Positions 1-8,687 of a stretch of 64,000 bases of DNA are shown piece by piece. The stretch lies in the NCBI RefSeq assembly GCF_008033235.1, contig NZ_CP042432.1:620001-684000 (forward strand). The letters are read 5' to 3'. The notes under the pieces were generated by a model that did no database searches, was not told the DNA's origin, and worked only from the letters and a program-made list of their open reading frames with translations. This DNA is from Anseongella ginsenosidimutans (GTDB taxonomy: Bacteria; Bacteroidota; Bacteroidia; Sphingobacteriales; Sphingobacteriaceae). The position numbers and the translations under genes are program-made. Positions within the stretch are counted from its first letter, which is position 1. Every line of letters starts with the position of its first letter.

Positions 1-355
1 TGGAGTCGATCCGGTGTACCTGCCCGGGGTTGTTTATATAAAATTGGCGCAGCGAATCCAGCTTGGCGATCAGCGGTTCCGATTCATCAGAAATGGCCTT
101 CAGGGAGGTTTTATGTTCCAGCAAAGCCTGCATTCTCTGCGACTGGCTCAACTGGGTAATGTCCAGGAAGAGATCGTTCACCATGCGAAGGCGTTCATCC
201 GGCGACGAAAGTTGTTCCACCCGTTTCATCATTTCCCGGAAAGCAACCCGGCTGAATCCCCAGGCAAGCCCCAGGGCAATACAGCCCACGAGAAAGGCAA
301 TAATTACCTTTCCTTTTACCGAACGAATAAACGTGCTGCTTTCTGGATAAGCCAT
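1..355 (-). CDS. Membrane-anchored sensor protein, N-terminal fragment (probable histidine kinase)
   Basis: The reading frame starts at the ATG at 355 and runs off the left edge without a stop, giving about 118 residues. A short basic N-terminus (about residues 1-15) is followed by one hydrophobic segment (IIAFLVGCIALGLAWGFS, about residues 17-35). After that comes a charged, helical extracytoplasmic region containing RMVNDLFLDITQLSQSQRM. This layout fits the sensor part of a Bacteroidota histidine kinase with a helical periplasmic domain, but no kinase residues lie inside the window, so the assignment is inferred from architecture only. The opposite strand is also open here, but its translation has no membrane or domain logic. 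The gene points away from the prolyl oligopeptidase, with a 128-base gap. Confidence 0.55.
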   Translation of the reverse strand, partial: MAYPESSTFIRSVKGKVIIAFLVGCIALGLAWGFSRVAFREMMKRVEQLSSPDERLRMVNDLFLDITQLSQSQRMQALLEHKTSLKAISDESEPLIAKLDSLRQFYINNPGQVHRIDS

Positions 356-483
356 TGATTACTAAAGCATAAAAACCGCCATTTTGTTTGCGCCGCCGGG
401 CCTTCTCTTATTAACGCAGGAAAGCTTCCCAGCGTATAGTTAATAATTGCAGCCCCTGAAACTGCAGCCGGGGGCACAAGGTG

Positions 484-2642
484 CTACCTGATATCAACAC
501 CGACATTCTGAAAGAAAAAGGCCCACTTATCGGCTTGCTCTTCTATGATTTTGGAGGTTGGCTTGCCTGCGCCATGACCGGCTTTTGTTTCTATCCGGAT
601 CAGGACCGGATCTTCGCCGGAATGGTATTCCTGGAGGCGGGCGGCAAATTTGAAGGAATGGGCCGGCACCACGCGGTCGTCATGTTCGGCGGTGGTTACA
701 AGGGTTGCCGGGTAATCCGTACCGGGGCGCAGGTTGTGATAGGGGAATAGCCGTAGAGGTATTCAAACATTTCTTTCGAATCGCCGGCGGTCCCGTAATC
801 GTAGGCCCAGCCCGCGCCCGCGGTAAATTCATGGTAACGCAGCATATCCAGTACGCCCACGGCGGGGAAAGCCACTTTGAACAATTCCGGGCGCTGGGTC
901 ATACATGCGCCAACCAGCAGGCCGCCATTGGACCCGCCGGCGATGGCCAGGCGTTCGGAAGAAGTATACTTATGCTCGATGAGGTATTCGGCCGCGGCAA
1001 TGAAATCATCGAATACATTCTGTTTATTCATCTTTGTGCCGGCCAGGTGCCAGTCTTCGCCGTATTCTCCTCCTCCCCGGATATTGGGCACCGCGTAAAT
1101 GCCCCCGTTTTCCAGTAAAATAATGTTGGAGACGCTAAACCCAGGGGTAAGGCTAATGTTAAATCCACCGTAGCCATATAGCATAGCCGGGTTGGATCCG
1201 TCTTTTTCAAGGCCCTTTTTATAAGTAATGATCATGGGTATCCGGGTGCCGTCCTTTGAGGTATAGAACACCTGTTCGGATACGTAGGCCTCAGGGTCAA
1301 ACTGCACTTCGGCTTTCCGGTAAACTTCCGATGTTCCGCTGTCCGGGTGGTAACTGAAAATAGTGGGCGGGTAAATATAAGAAGTGAAGGTATAGTAAAG
1401 CGTGTCCTGGCCCTCCTTGCCGCTGAAGCCGCCCGCGCTGCCAAGCCCGGGGAGATCAATGGTCCGTTCCAGCTTTCCGTCCATATCATATTGCTGCACC
1501 AGCGAGGTGGCGTCTTTCAGGTACCGGGCAAATAGCTTTCCTCCGCCGGTACTGACTCCAAGGACGTTTTCCGTCTCGGGGATAAGTACATTCCAGTTAT
1601 CCGGCTGGTGAGCGCCGGCAACGGCGGTTACCAGCTGCTGATTGGGGGCGTCCAGGTTGGTAAGAATATAAAGGAGGCTGTCCTGGTTTGCAACAATCGT
1701 ATGTTCGTTTTCCATGTTCCGGACTACAGGTATAATGTCGCCGCCCGCCTGCTGCAGGTCCCGGATATATAATTCATTACCCGTTGTAGTATTGGCAGCT
1801 GTGATCACCAGGTAGCGCTCATCTTCGGTCAGGTAAGCGCCTATGTACCGGCGCGGCGTTTCATCGCCGCCAAATACCAGCCGGTCGCTGGCCTGCGATG
1901 TGCCCAGGCGATGGTAGTAAAGTTTATGCCTGTCCGTCATTGCCGACAAGCGGCTGCCTTCCGATGGCTTGTCATAGCTGCTGTAATAAAACCCTTCATT
2001 TCCCTGCCAGGCAATCCCGGAAAACTTCACGTTCATCAGGGTGTCTTCTATGATTTCCTTGTTTTCCGCATTCATGACGATCACTTTTCGCCAATCGGAT
2101 CCGCCTTCGGAGACCAGGTAAGCGGCCAGGCTTCCGTCGCGGGTAAAACTGATGCCGGCCAGGGAGGTGGTACCGTCTTTGGAGAATTCATTGGGGTCCA
2201 GGAAGACCTCGGGCTCGCCGCCTTCTTTCTGCCGGTATAGTACATACTGGTTCTGAAGGCCGTCGTTCTTATAGAAATAGGTCCAGTCCCCTTCTTTAAA
2301 CGGCGCGCTGAACTTTTCGTAATTCCATAGCTGCTCCAGCCGTTCCCGGATATTTTCCCGGAAAGGTATTTGCGAAAGGTAATCGAAGGTTACATCATTC
2401 CGGGCTTTCACCCACTCCGCAGTAGCCAGGGAGGTATCATTTTCCAGCCAGCGATACGGATCTTTTACAGTGGTTCCGAAAAACACATCTTCTACAGTGG
2501 TATCTTTCCTGGTTTCAGGATATTCTTTTAGTTTGATCTCCGACACGTTGTGATCCTTTTTTGTTAGCTGGCACGAAAATAGGAAGGCTGCCAGAAAAAA
2601 ACAGCAGAGAATTCCTTTCGTACCCCGGTGATATATATTCAT
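484..2642 (-). pseudogene. Prolyl oligopeptidase (S9A) lipoprotein, frameshifted near its C-terminus
   Basis: This is a post-proline endopeptidase of family S9A, expected to act in the cell envelope. The start at 2642 gives a lipoprotein signal ending in the lipobox FLFSC. An N-terminal beta-propeller is followed by the alpha/beta-hydrolase domain with the nucleophile motif GGSNGGLL. The first frame ends early, just after YGYSP. The rest of the enzyme ([13 protein letters not shown], the acid-bearing EHDDRVVP and the catalytic-His motif KAGHGAGKP) continues in the next frame down to the stop at 484-486. Adding one C to the C4 run at 742-745 restores a continuous protein of about 718 residues, the normal family length. 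Either this is a real frameshift that kills the enzyme or the consensus sequence lacks one base. I favour the latter because three other genes here show the same defect. Confidence 0.88.
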
Positions 2643-2658
2643 ACTTGTTTGGATTAGT

Positions 2659-2666
2659 TATCTTTG
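2659..2666 (+). promoter_or_regulatory. -7 promoter element for the LpxH-like gene
   Basis: TATCTTTG matches the Bacteroidota -7 consensus TAnnTTTG in full. It lies in the 40-base divergent gap between the prolyl oligopeptidase start (2642) and the phosphatase. No good -33 TTG was seen at the usual spacing. A start near 2672 would place the TTG codon at 2682, rather than the TTG at 2664, as translation start. Confidence 0.45.
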
Positions 2667-2681
2667 GTGAAATTACATTTA

Positions 2682-3473
2682 TTGGCTATAAAAAAGAAAA
2701 TATACTTCGCATCTGACTTCCACCTGGGCACTCCTACGCATGAAAAGAGCCGGGAAAGGGAAGACCGGATTGTCCGCTGGCTGGACAGCATCCGGGACGA
2801 TGCAGCGGCAATTTACCTGCTGGGCGACATTTTTGATTTCTGGTTCGAATACAAAACCGTGATCCCTAAAGGATTTATCCGCCTCCAGGGGAAACTCGCG
2901 GAGATCAGCGACAGCGGCACTCCCCTCTTCCTTTTTACGGGTAATCATGATATGTGGATGTTTGATTACTTCAGACAAGAACTGGGGGTGGAAATTTACC
3001 GGGAACCCATCGTCAGGGAATTCAGCGGAAAAAAGTTCTGCATCGGGCATGGGGATGGGCTGGGGCCTGGCGACAGGCGATATAAATTCCTTAAAAAATT
3101 CTTCAACAGCCCCCTGTGCCAATGGCTGTTTGCCCGCCTTCATCCCAACCTGGGTTTTGGGATCGCACAGGGCTGGTCCCGCAGCAGCAGGGCAGCCAAC
3201 GATCAGAAGGAACAGTTCCTGGGTCCGGAAAAAGAATGGCTGGTGATCTACGCCAGGGAAGTCCTTGAAAAAACGCATTTTGATTACTTTATTTTCGGCC
3301 ACCGGCACCTGCCGCTGGATATTCAGCTGGCTCCCGGCATCCGCTACGTCAACCTGGGCGATTGGCTTCATTATAATTCTTACGCGGTATTTGACGGAGA
3401 AGAGCTGAGGCTGGAATACTTTACCGAACGGGAGCCCACACACTTCTCCAGCGCGGTTGACAGGAAGAACTGA
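2682..3473 (+). CDS. lpxH: UDP-2,3-diacylglucosamine diphosphatase-like metallophosphoesterase
   Basis: This is a calcineurin-type phosphoesterase of the LpxH family, which cleaves UDP-2,3-diacylglucosamine to lipid X in lipid A synthesis. The metal-binding blocks are in order: FASDFHLG (DxH), LLGDIFDFW (GDxxD), FTGNHD (GNHD), a His in IGHGDGLGPGD, and FGHRHLP (GHxH). Length is about 263 residues. No ATG is available at the 5' end. In-frame TTG codons occur at 2664 and 2682 and a GTG at 2667. I chose TTG 2682 because the -7 box overlaps the earlier ones and the protein then begins directly before IKKKIYFASDFHLG. The last codons overlap a diverged duplicate of the gene's own tail (3464-3496), so the C-terminus after about 3420 may not be ancestral. 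LpxH identity is good, but related phosphatases cannot be excluded. Confidence 0.85.
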   Translation: MAIKKKIYFASDFHLGTPTHEKSREREDRIVRWLDSIRDDAAAIYLLGDIFDFWFEYKTVIPKGFIRLQGKLAEISDSGTPLFLFTGNHDMWMFDYFRQELGVEIYREPIVREFSGKKFCIGHGDGLGPGDRRYKFLKKFFNSPLCQWLFARLHPNLGFGIAQGWSRSSRAANDQKEQFLGPEKEWLVIYAREVLEKTHFDYFIFGHRHLPLDIQLAPGIRYVNLGDWLHYNSYAVFDGEELRLEYFTEREPTHFSSAVDRKN

Positions 3474-3496
3474 AGCTGGAATATTTTACCGAAACA
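3399..3496 (+). repeat. Diverged tandem duplication of the lpxH 3' end
   Basis: The stretch beginning GAAGAGCTGAGGCTGG at 3399 reappears at 3464 as GAAGAACTGAAGCTGG, followed in both by GAATAYTTTACCGAA. The two copies are offset by 65 bases, not a multiple of three. The native stop (TGA 3471-3473) therefore falls inside the second copy, which is read in another frame. In its own frame the second copy encodes EELKLEYFTET and then reaches a stop, mirroring EELRLEYFTER of the first copy. This looks like a tail duplication that shifted the reading frame, and it leaves the gene with a non-homologous end. Confidence 0.6.
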
Positions 3497-3600
3497 GCCA
3501 GCCAGCCGGGTTGAAAACAGGCAGAGCTGCCAGGTTAGCAGGAGGCGCCGTCATTTGCGGCAAACTTGCATAAAAGATAAAAAAGCCCCACCTTGCAGGT

Positions 3601-5379
3601 ATGCAACAGCATTATTATCAGACCGGTCTTATAGGAAATTGCGCATATCTTGCCCATATTCATAAAAACACTAATGTCTCCTGGATGTGCTGGCCCCGCT
3701 TCGACAGCAGCTTCATTTTCGGGAATATGCTTGACGAGCAGAAAGGGGGCGAATTCTCCCTGCTGCCCTACGGCAAGTATTCTTCGGTGCAGTATTACGA
3801 GGAAAACACCAATGTACTTTGCACGGAGATCACGTGCGAGGAAGGCCGTTACCGGATCACGGACATAGCTCCCCGTTTCCGACAATACGAACGCTATTTC
3901 AGGCCGCTGATGCTGATCAGGAAAATAGAACCCCTGGAAGGGACGCCCCGCGTGCGGGCCATTTGCAAACCGGTGGCCGGATACGGGCAGAAAGAACTAA
4001 AACCAAACCGGGGAAGCAGCCACATCGACTACCACGGAATGGAGGAAACCGTACGGCTTACCACTAATATTCCGATCAATTACATCCTGGAAGAACAGTT
4101 CATCGTGCTGAATGAAACCAAGTACATGGTACTTACCTACGGAAGCCCCCTGGAGGCTCCTCTTGAAAGCACCTCGGAGGATTTCCTGCGAAAGACCGTT
4201 CTTTACTGGCGCCGCTGGGTAAAACACACCACTATTGCTGAATTTCATCAGCAGGAGGTGATCCGCTCTTCCCTGGTATTGAAGATCCACCAGTACGAAG
4301 ATACCGGCGCCATTATCGCTGCGAGTACGACCAGCCTCCCGGAATTTGACCAAAGCGGGAGAACATGGGACTACCGCTATTGCTGGCTCAGGGATACTTT
4401 TTATGTACTCACCGCTTTTAACCATATCGGGCATTTTGAAGAAATGGAAAGGTACTTCCATTACATGGCGGATATTTCCGTGCGTCATGTGGAGCGGTAC
4501 CAACCCCTTTACACGGTAACCGGCGGCGATAAGCTGGACGAAAAATTCCTTGATCTGGAAGGGTACATGGGCAACCAGCCGGTCCGGATCGGGAACCAGG
4601 CCAGCGAGCATATCCAAAATGATATCTACGGCCAGGTCCTTATTTCCCTTTTGCCTTTATATGTGGATAAACGCTTTGCGCTTTCTGAACGGACCAATTC
4701 ATATGATTGGATCAGCAATACGCTTCTTAAAATGGAAAGGATCGTCAACGAAGCGGACGCGGGCCTGTGGGAGTTCCGGAACCTGAGCCAGGTACATTGC
4801 TATACCAACCTCTTTCATTGGGCCGGTGCATCAGCGGCTTATAAGATTGCCTGTTTTATCGGGAAGGAAGATCTTAAGAACCGCGCATTGAAGCTGAAAG
4901 AACAGGCAGCGGCGAATATTGAAAAATGTTATGATCCCGCCCGGAAAGTTTACCAGCAGGCTATCGGGACCCAGCACCTGGATGCCAGCACCCTGCAGCT
5001 GATCATGATGCACTACCTGGACCCCGCTTCCGCCAAAGCCAGGGACCATCTGGCAGCCCTGGAGCAGAGTTTGAAAGCGCCCAACGGCCTGTTTTTCCGG
5101 TACAAGCATATGGACGACTTCGGCAAGCCGGAATCCACCTTCCTGATCAGCGCATTCTGGCATGTGGAAGCGCTGGCCTGTGTAGGCCGGGTTGACGAGG
5201 CCATTAAATCCTTTGAGAACCTGATGAAATACAGCAATCACCTGGGCCTATTCAGCGAGGATGTGCATTATGAAACCGGCAGCCAGTGGGGAAACTTCCC
5301 GCAGGCCTATAGCCACGTGGGCTTAATGAACGCCGCCTATCGCATTGCGCGGAAGCTGGATCAGCCGAATTTCTTTTAG
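3601..5379 (+). CDS. Glycoside hydrolase family 15 protein (glucoamylase/trehalase-like)
   Basis: This 592-residue cytoplasmic protein (no signal peptide) has the GH15 layout. An N-terminal beta-rich domain (TGLIGNCAYLAHI, SWMCWPRFDSSFIFG) is followed by an (alpha/alpha)6 barrel with the signature TWDYRYCWLRD near residue 255. Near the C-terminus is the ETGSQWGNFPQAYSH block, which carries a conserved Glu. GH15 enzymes release glucose from alpha-linked glucosides. The bacterial two-domain type includes glucoamylases, isomaltose-cleaving enzymes and trehalases. It is convergent with the trehalose-6-phosphate synthase/phosphatase fusion, 29 bases away. That context makes a role in trehalose or alpha-glucan turnover reasonable but does not fix the substrate. 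The ATG start agrees with the family N-terminus. Confidence 0.9.
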   Translation: MQQHYYQTGLIGNCAYLAHIHKNTNVSWMCWPRFDSSFIFGNMLDEQKGGEFSLLPYGKYSSVQYYEENTNVLCTEITCEEGRYRITDIAPRFRQYERYFRPLMLIRKIEPLEGTPRVRAICKPVAGYGQKELKPNRGSSHIDYHGMEETVRLTTNIPINYILEEQFIVLNETKYMVLTYGSPLEAPLESTSEDFLRKTVLYWRRWVKHTTIAEFHQQEVIRSSLVLKIHQYEDTGAIIAASTTSLPEFDQSGRTWDYRYCWLRDTFYVLTAFNHIGHFEEMERYFHYMADISVRHVERYQPLYTVTGGDKLDEKFLDLEGYMGNQPVRIGNQASEHIQNDIYGQVLISLLPLYVDKRFALSERTNSYDWISNTLLKMERIVNEADAGLWEFRNLSQVHCYTNLFHWAGASAAYKIACFIGKEDLKNRALKLKEQAAANIEKCYDPARKVYQQAIGTQHLDASTLQLIMMHYLDPASAKARDHLAALEQSLKAPNGLFFRYKHMDDFGKPESTFLISAFWHVEALACVGRVDEAIKSFENLMKYSNHLGLFSEDVHYETGSQWGNFPQAYSHVGLMNAAYRIARKLDQPNFF

Positions 5380-5408
5380 TCCTTCACCGGGAAGGGGAGG
5401 CCCAAACG

Positions 5409-7586
5409 TTATTTACTGCAAAGGCGGAACAGCATCTTACGGGCATCTTTATAGGTAGGCACGGAATACTTTGCCGCAGACATCTTGTTTCCGACCTTCA
5501 CGGATACGGCATCATCCGGCAGGACGCGAAAGGTATATTCATCCGTATAATCATCACCCAGGGCCATAGTAAAATCATAATCGTCCTCTTCCAGCCAGAA
5601 GGCCGCGGCTTTCCCCTTATTGATAAGGTTGCTCTTAACTTCGATCACTTTTTCCCCCTGGAGGATCTGCAATTCCCTGTCTTCGGCAAAAAACTTTAGG
5701 TTATCTTCCAACTCCATCGCCCGCTGTTCGCCCAGGCCGTTCTCTACTTTCCGGTAATGCCAGCTCAGAGAAAAACTCTTTTCTTCGATAAAGGCGCCGG
5801 GGGTGCGGTCAGTATAATTTTCCATAACGGGCATAATTTCTTTTTTCCAGGCATCATTAAGCCCGTGATATCTTCGCCAGGGCTGTTCATACTTTTTGGT
5901 CCAGGCCCCGTGTTCCGCGATCATGTCCAGGGGCAGATGGCTGAACCATTCATCAAGGGTTTCATATTTTCTCCCGCTGATAAGGATCAGCCGGTTTCGT
6001 TCATCTTCCAGCAGTTGACTAAGCAGGTCAAATAGTTCCTTGTCCGGGCGTGCCATCAGGGGATTCACGTCGAAGCCAACCAGGGTGCCGTCATAATCGA
6101 GGAAGATGATCCTCTTTTGGGCGGCCTTGTACTTTTTAATGATAGATTCGACGGTATTTGTACTTAATTGTTTGGTTGCTAAAGATCGCTGCATGCTTTT
6201 AACTTCGTTTAGCCGTTGCATAAATAATTTTACCCAATGGTGTATATTGAACTTTTCAACGGTTTTCCGCATGGCGATCATCCGTTCCTGCTGCTCATTC
6301 CGGGACATTGCCAGGGCCTCCAACAGGGTATTGGATAAACCGGGCACATCATTGGGATTAATAATAAGGGCTTCTGATAACTCCTTCGACGCCCCCGCCA
6401 TTTCACTAAGAATAAGGACGCCTTTTTCGTCAACGCGGCTGGCCACATATTCCTTGCTTACCAGGTTCATGCCGTCCCGTTTAGGGGTGACCAGGCACAC
6501 GTCGGCCATCTGGTACAAAGCCGAAAGCATTTCGACGGGAAAAGAGCGGTAAAAATAAAAAACCGGCTGCCAGCTCAGGGTTTGGTTCCTGGCATTAATA
6601 TCGCTCACTACCCGGTCAATCTCTTCTTTCAGTTCCCTGTACTGCGGAACCTCGTCCCTTGAGGGAACTACGACCATCAGCAGGGAAACTTTTTCCTTGT
6701 ATTCCCTGTGGTTCTTCAGAAAGAGTTCAAATGCCTGGAGCCGCTGAAGAATGCCCTTGCTGTAATCAAGCCGGTCAATGGAAAGAATGATCTTTGCCTC
6801 CCTTGCCGATTGTTTAATCTTCTTTATATTGCTCCTGGTCCTCGGAAGGGAAGATATTTCCACGAATTTTTCATAATCAATGCCCATCGGGAAGGCGTCG
6901 ACGATCACCGGGCGATTATGCACAATAAGATGGTTTGCCGTGGAATTGACCCCCATGATCCTGGTCACAGAACTGATAAAGTGACGGATATCGTCATACG
7001 TGTGAAACCCGATCAGGTCGGCGCCCAGAATTCCTTCCAGCAGGGATTCCCGCCAGGGAATCTGCCGGAATATTTCGTAGGAAGGGAAGGGAATATGCTG
7101 GAAATAACCGACACTGATATCAGGCAGCTTTTCACGCAGCAGGAAAGGAACCAGCATAAGCTGGTAATCATTGATCCAGACAGTATCTCCCTTTTCCGCC
7201 AGCTTCAGGACGCCGTCTGCAAACTTCCGGTTCACTTTCTTATAGGCTTCCCAGTAGCGGTGGTTAAATTTTGCATACGACGGAACATAGTGACATATAG
7301 GCCATAATATCTCATTGGAGAAACCTTCGTAATAATCGTCTATCTCTTCCCTTGTCAGGAAAACGGGGTAGAGGTTAAGGTCTTTCAGATCTGCCTTCAC
7401 CTTTTCCTGGGCCTTCTCCTCCTTCACGATCTTCCCCGGCCAGCCTATCCAAACATTTCCCTCGCCCTTATAGACTGAACTCAGACCGGTTGCCAGTCCG
7501 CCTTCACTAGGTTTATAAACTGTTTCGCCATTCTTGACCTGTATTTTAACAGGAAGGCGGTTAGACACGATTATTGTTTTGCTCAT
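5409..7586 (-). CDS. otsAB: Bifunctional trehalose-6-phosphate synthase/phosphatase
   Basis: This is a fusion of a GT20 trehalose-6-phosphate synthase (about residues 1-470) and a HAD-type trehalose-6-phosphatase (about 490-725). It makes trehalose from UDP-glucose and glucose-6-phosphate in the cytoplasm. Visible synthase motifs are SNRLPV at the N-terminus, EGGLATGL, WIGWPG, NDYQLMLVP and QHIPFPSYEIFR. The phosphatase motifs are FLDYDGTLVGF (DxDGT), LISGRKYETL and GDDYTDEYTF (GDDxTDE). The frame stays open 82 codons further upstream, but that part has no family similarity and crosses the divergent promoter region. The ATG at 7586, directly before SKTIIVSNRLP, is the true start. It is divergent from an AraC regulator (126-base gap) and convergent with the GH15 gene. 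Confidence 0.95.
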   Translation of the reverse strand: MSKTIIVSNRLPVKIQVKNGETVYKPSEGGLATGLSSVYKGEGNVWIGWPGKIVKEEKAQEKVKADLKDLNLYPVFLTREEIDDYYEGFSNEILWPICHYVPSYAKFNHRYWEAYKKVNRKFADGVLKLAEKGDTVWINDYQLMLVPFLLREKLPDISVGYFQHIPFPSYEIFRQIPWRESLLEGILGADLIGFHTYDDIRHFISSVTRIMGVNSTANHLIVHNRPVIVDAFPMGIDYEKFVEISSLPRTRSNIKKIKQSAREAKIILSIDRLDYSKGILQRLQAFELFLKNHREYKEKVSLLMVVVPSRDEVPQYRELKEEIDRVVSDINARNQTLSWQPVFYFYRSFPVEMLSALYQMADVCLVTPKRDGMNLVSKEYVASRVDEKGVLILSEMAGASKELSEALIINPNDVPGLSNTLLEALAMSRNEQQERMIAMRKTVEKFNIHHWVKLFMQRLNEVKSMQRSLATKQLSTNTVESIIKKYKAAQKRIIFLDYDGTLVGFDVNPLMARPDKELFDLLSQLLEDERNRLILISGRKYETLDEWFSHLPLDMIAEHGAWTKKYEQPWRRYHGLNDAWKKEIMPVMENYTDRTPGAFIEEKSFSLSWHYRKVENGLGEQRAMELEDNLKFFAEDRELQILQGEKVIEVKSNLINKGKAAAFWLEEDDYDFTMALGDDYTDEYTFRVLPDDAVSVKVGNKMSAAKYSVPTYKDARKMLFRLCSK

Positions 7587-7712
7587 TTGAAGACCCCCGT
7601 TGCTGAGACACAGCGGTGTGCTTTGTCGCTTCAGGCAGCTGTAGATGTGCAAATATGGTGCCGCTCCAAATTCTTTTTCGTTATATTTATTGGCAGAAAA
7701 CACATTATCTGC

Positions 7713-8588
7713 ATGCAGAATTACCATAAATACCTTTCGATAAGCGAGGCAGATAAGAAATGGGGGCTTTACCTGGTAACAGCCGGCCAGGGGACGATCG
7801 AAAAAGGGACCAGCTATCCCGTCGGCAACCATCCCCGGGAATATCTTTTTAACTGGAACAGGGGAAGGATCCTGAACGGGCTCTATATTGTCTACATCGC
7901 CCGCGGAAAAGGTATTTTTGAATCAGAAAACATGCCGGCGACGGCTATCGGTGAAGGCACCTGCTTTATGCTTTTGCCAAAGGTCTGGCACCGGTACCAG
8001 CCTGATCCGGCGCACGGATGGCAGGAATACTGGATAGGCCTCAGGGGAAGGATTCTCGGAGATTGGATCCGGGAGCAATGTATCCCGGACGACAAGGCAT
8101 TGTACCATACGGGGGTAAACAACCAACTCGAAAGCCTTTTCCTGAGCATCCTGGGATCCGTTAAAAGTAATTCACCCGGCCAGCGGCAGCTCATCACGGG
8201 CATGGCCCTTCAGGTTCTGGGATTGATTCTCGGGATAGACAAAAATGTGGCCCCCCGGACCATTGAGCAGAAGATCGGGTGGGCCAGGACCTTTATTGAC
8301 GAAAACCTGGAGCAGGCCATTTACGGGGAACACCTGGCAAAGGAGCTGGCCATCAGTTATTCTCTTTTCCGTAAGCGCTTTAAAAGTGTTACCGGCTGGT
8401 CCCCTGCGCACTACCAGTTACATAAACGACTGGAAAAAGCCCGGGAACTTCTTTCAACTACGCACCTTCCTATAGAAGAGATTGCCTTACTGATGGGCTT
8501 TGATTCGGTATATTATTTTTCCAGGGCCTTCAAGGCCAAATCGGGCCTTAGCCCTACCGTATTCCGGAAAAAGTATTTCTTTCATTAA
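7713..8588 (+). CDS. AraC-family transcriptional regulator with cupin-like sensor domain
   Basis: This 291-residue regulator has an AraC-type sugar-binding N-terminal domain (about 1-160; markers are YLFNWNRGR, GIFESEN, WHRYQPDPAHGWQEYW). A C-terminal double helix-turn-helix follows (about 190-290; LAKELAISYSLFRKRFK and IEEIALLMGFDSVYYFSRAFK). The start is the ATG at 7713, immediately before QNYHKYLS. An upstream in-frame extension to 7587 has no similarity and lies in the divergent promoter. The protein is a close paralogue of the regulator at 17735-18628, with matching N-termini (NYxKYL...W). The neighbour read in the opposite direction is otsAB. Effector and targets are unknown, but a TATATTTA sequence at 7683-7690 could be its -7 box (7 of 8). 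Confidence 0.9.
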   Translation: MQNYHKYLSISEADKKWGLYLVTAGQGTIEKGTSYPVGNHPREYLFNWNRGRILNGLYIVYIARGKGIFESENMPATAIGEGTCFMLLPKVWHRYQPDPAHGWQEYWIGLRGRILGDWIREQCIPDDKALYHTGVNNQLESLFLSILGSVKSNSPGQRQLITGMALQVLGLILGIDKNVAPRTIEQKIGWARTFIDENLEQAIYGEHLAKELAISYSLFRKRFKSVTGWSPAHYQLHKRLEKARELLSTTHLPIEEIALLMGFDSVYYFSRAFKAKSGLSPTVFRKKYFFH

Positions 8589-8651
8589 GATTTGCCGGCA
8601 TCCCCTGAGCGCGTTGTTAACTGTCCATGCAGGATGAGCAATGCCTCCTGG

Positions 8652-8677
8652 GCCGGCTCCCCCCGGGGAAAGCCGGC
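8652..8677. terminator. Hairpin between convergent genes, possible bidirectional terminator
   Basis: GCCGGCT (8652-8658) pairs with AGCCGGC (8671-8677), with a CCCC/GGGG inner stem available in the loop. It lies in the 99-base space between the AraC gene and the convergent FG-GAP gene. No clear T-tract follows on either strand. Confidence 0.45.
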
Positions 8678-8687
8678 AAAGTATGGC

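Noticed and set aside
14-358. Plus-strand open frame at the left edge
   Set aside because: The minus strand over the same bases gives a membrane-anchored protein with coding character; the plus-strand translation has no domain or membrane logic.
433-480. Possible hairpin after the prolyl oligopeptidase (GCCCC/GGGGC)
   Set aside because: The stem is short and imperfect with a long loop; too weak to call a terminator.
7587-7832. Upstream extension of the trehalose synthase frame, and of the AraC frame from 7587
   Set aside because: Both extensions run through the divergent promoter; family N-termini begin at 7586 and 7713.
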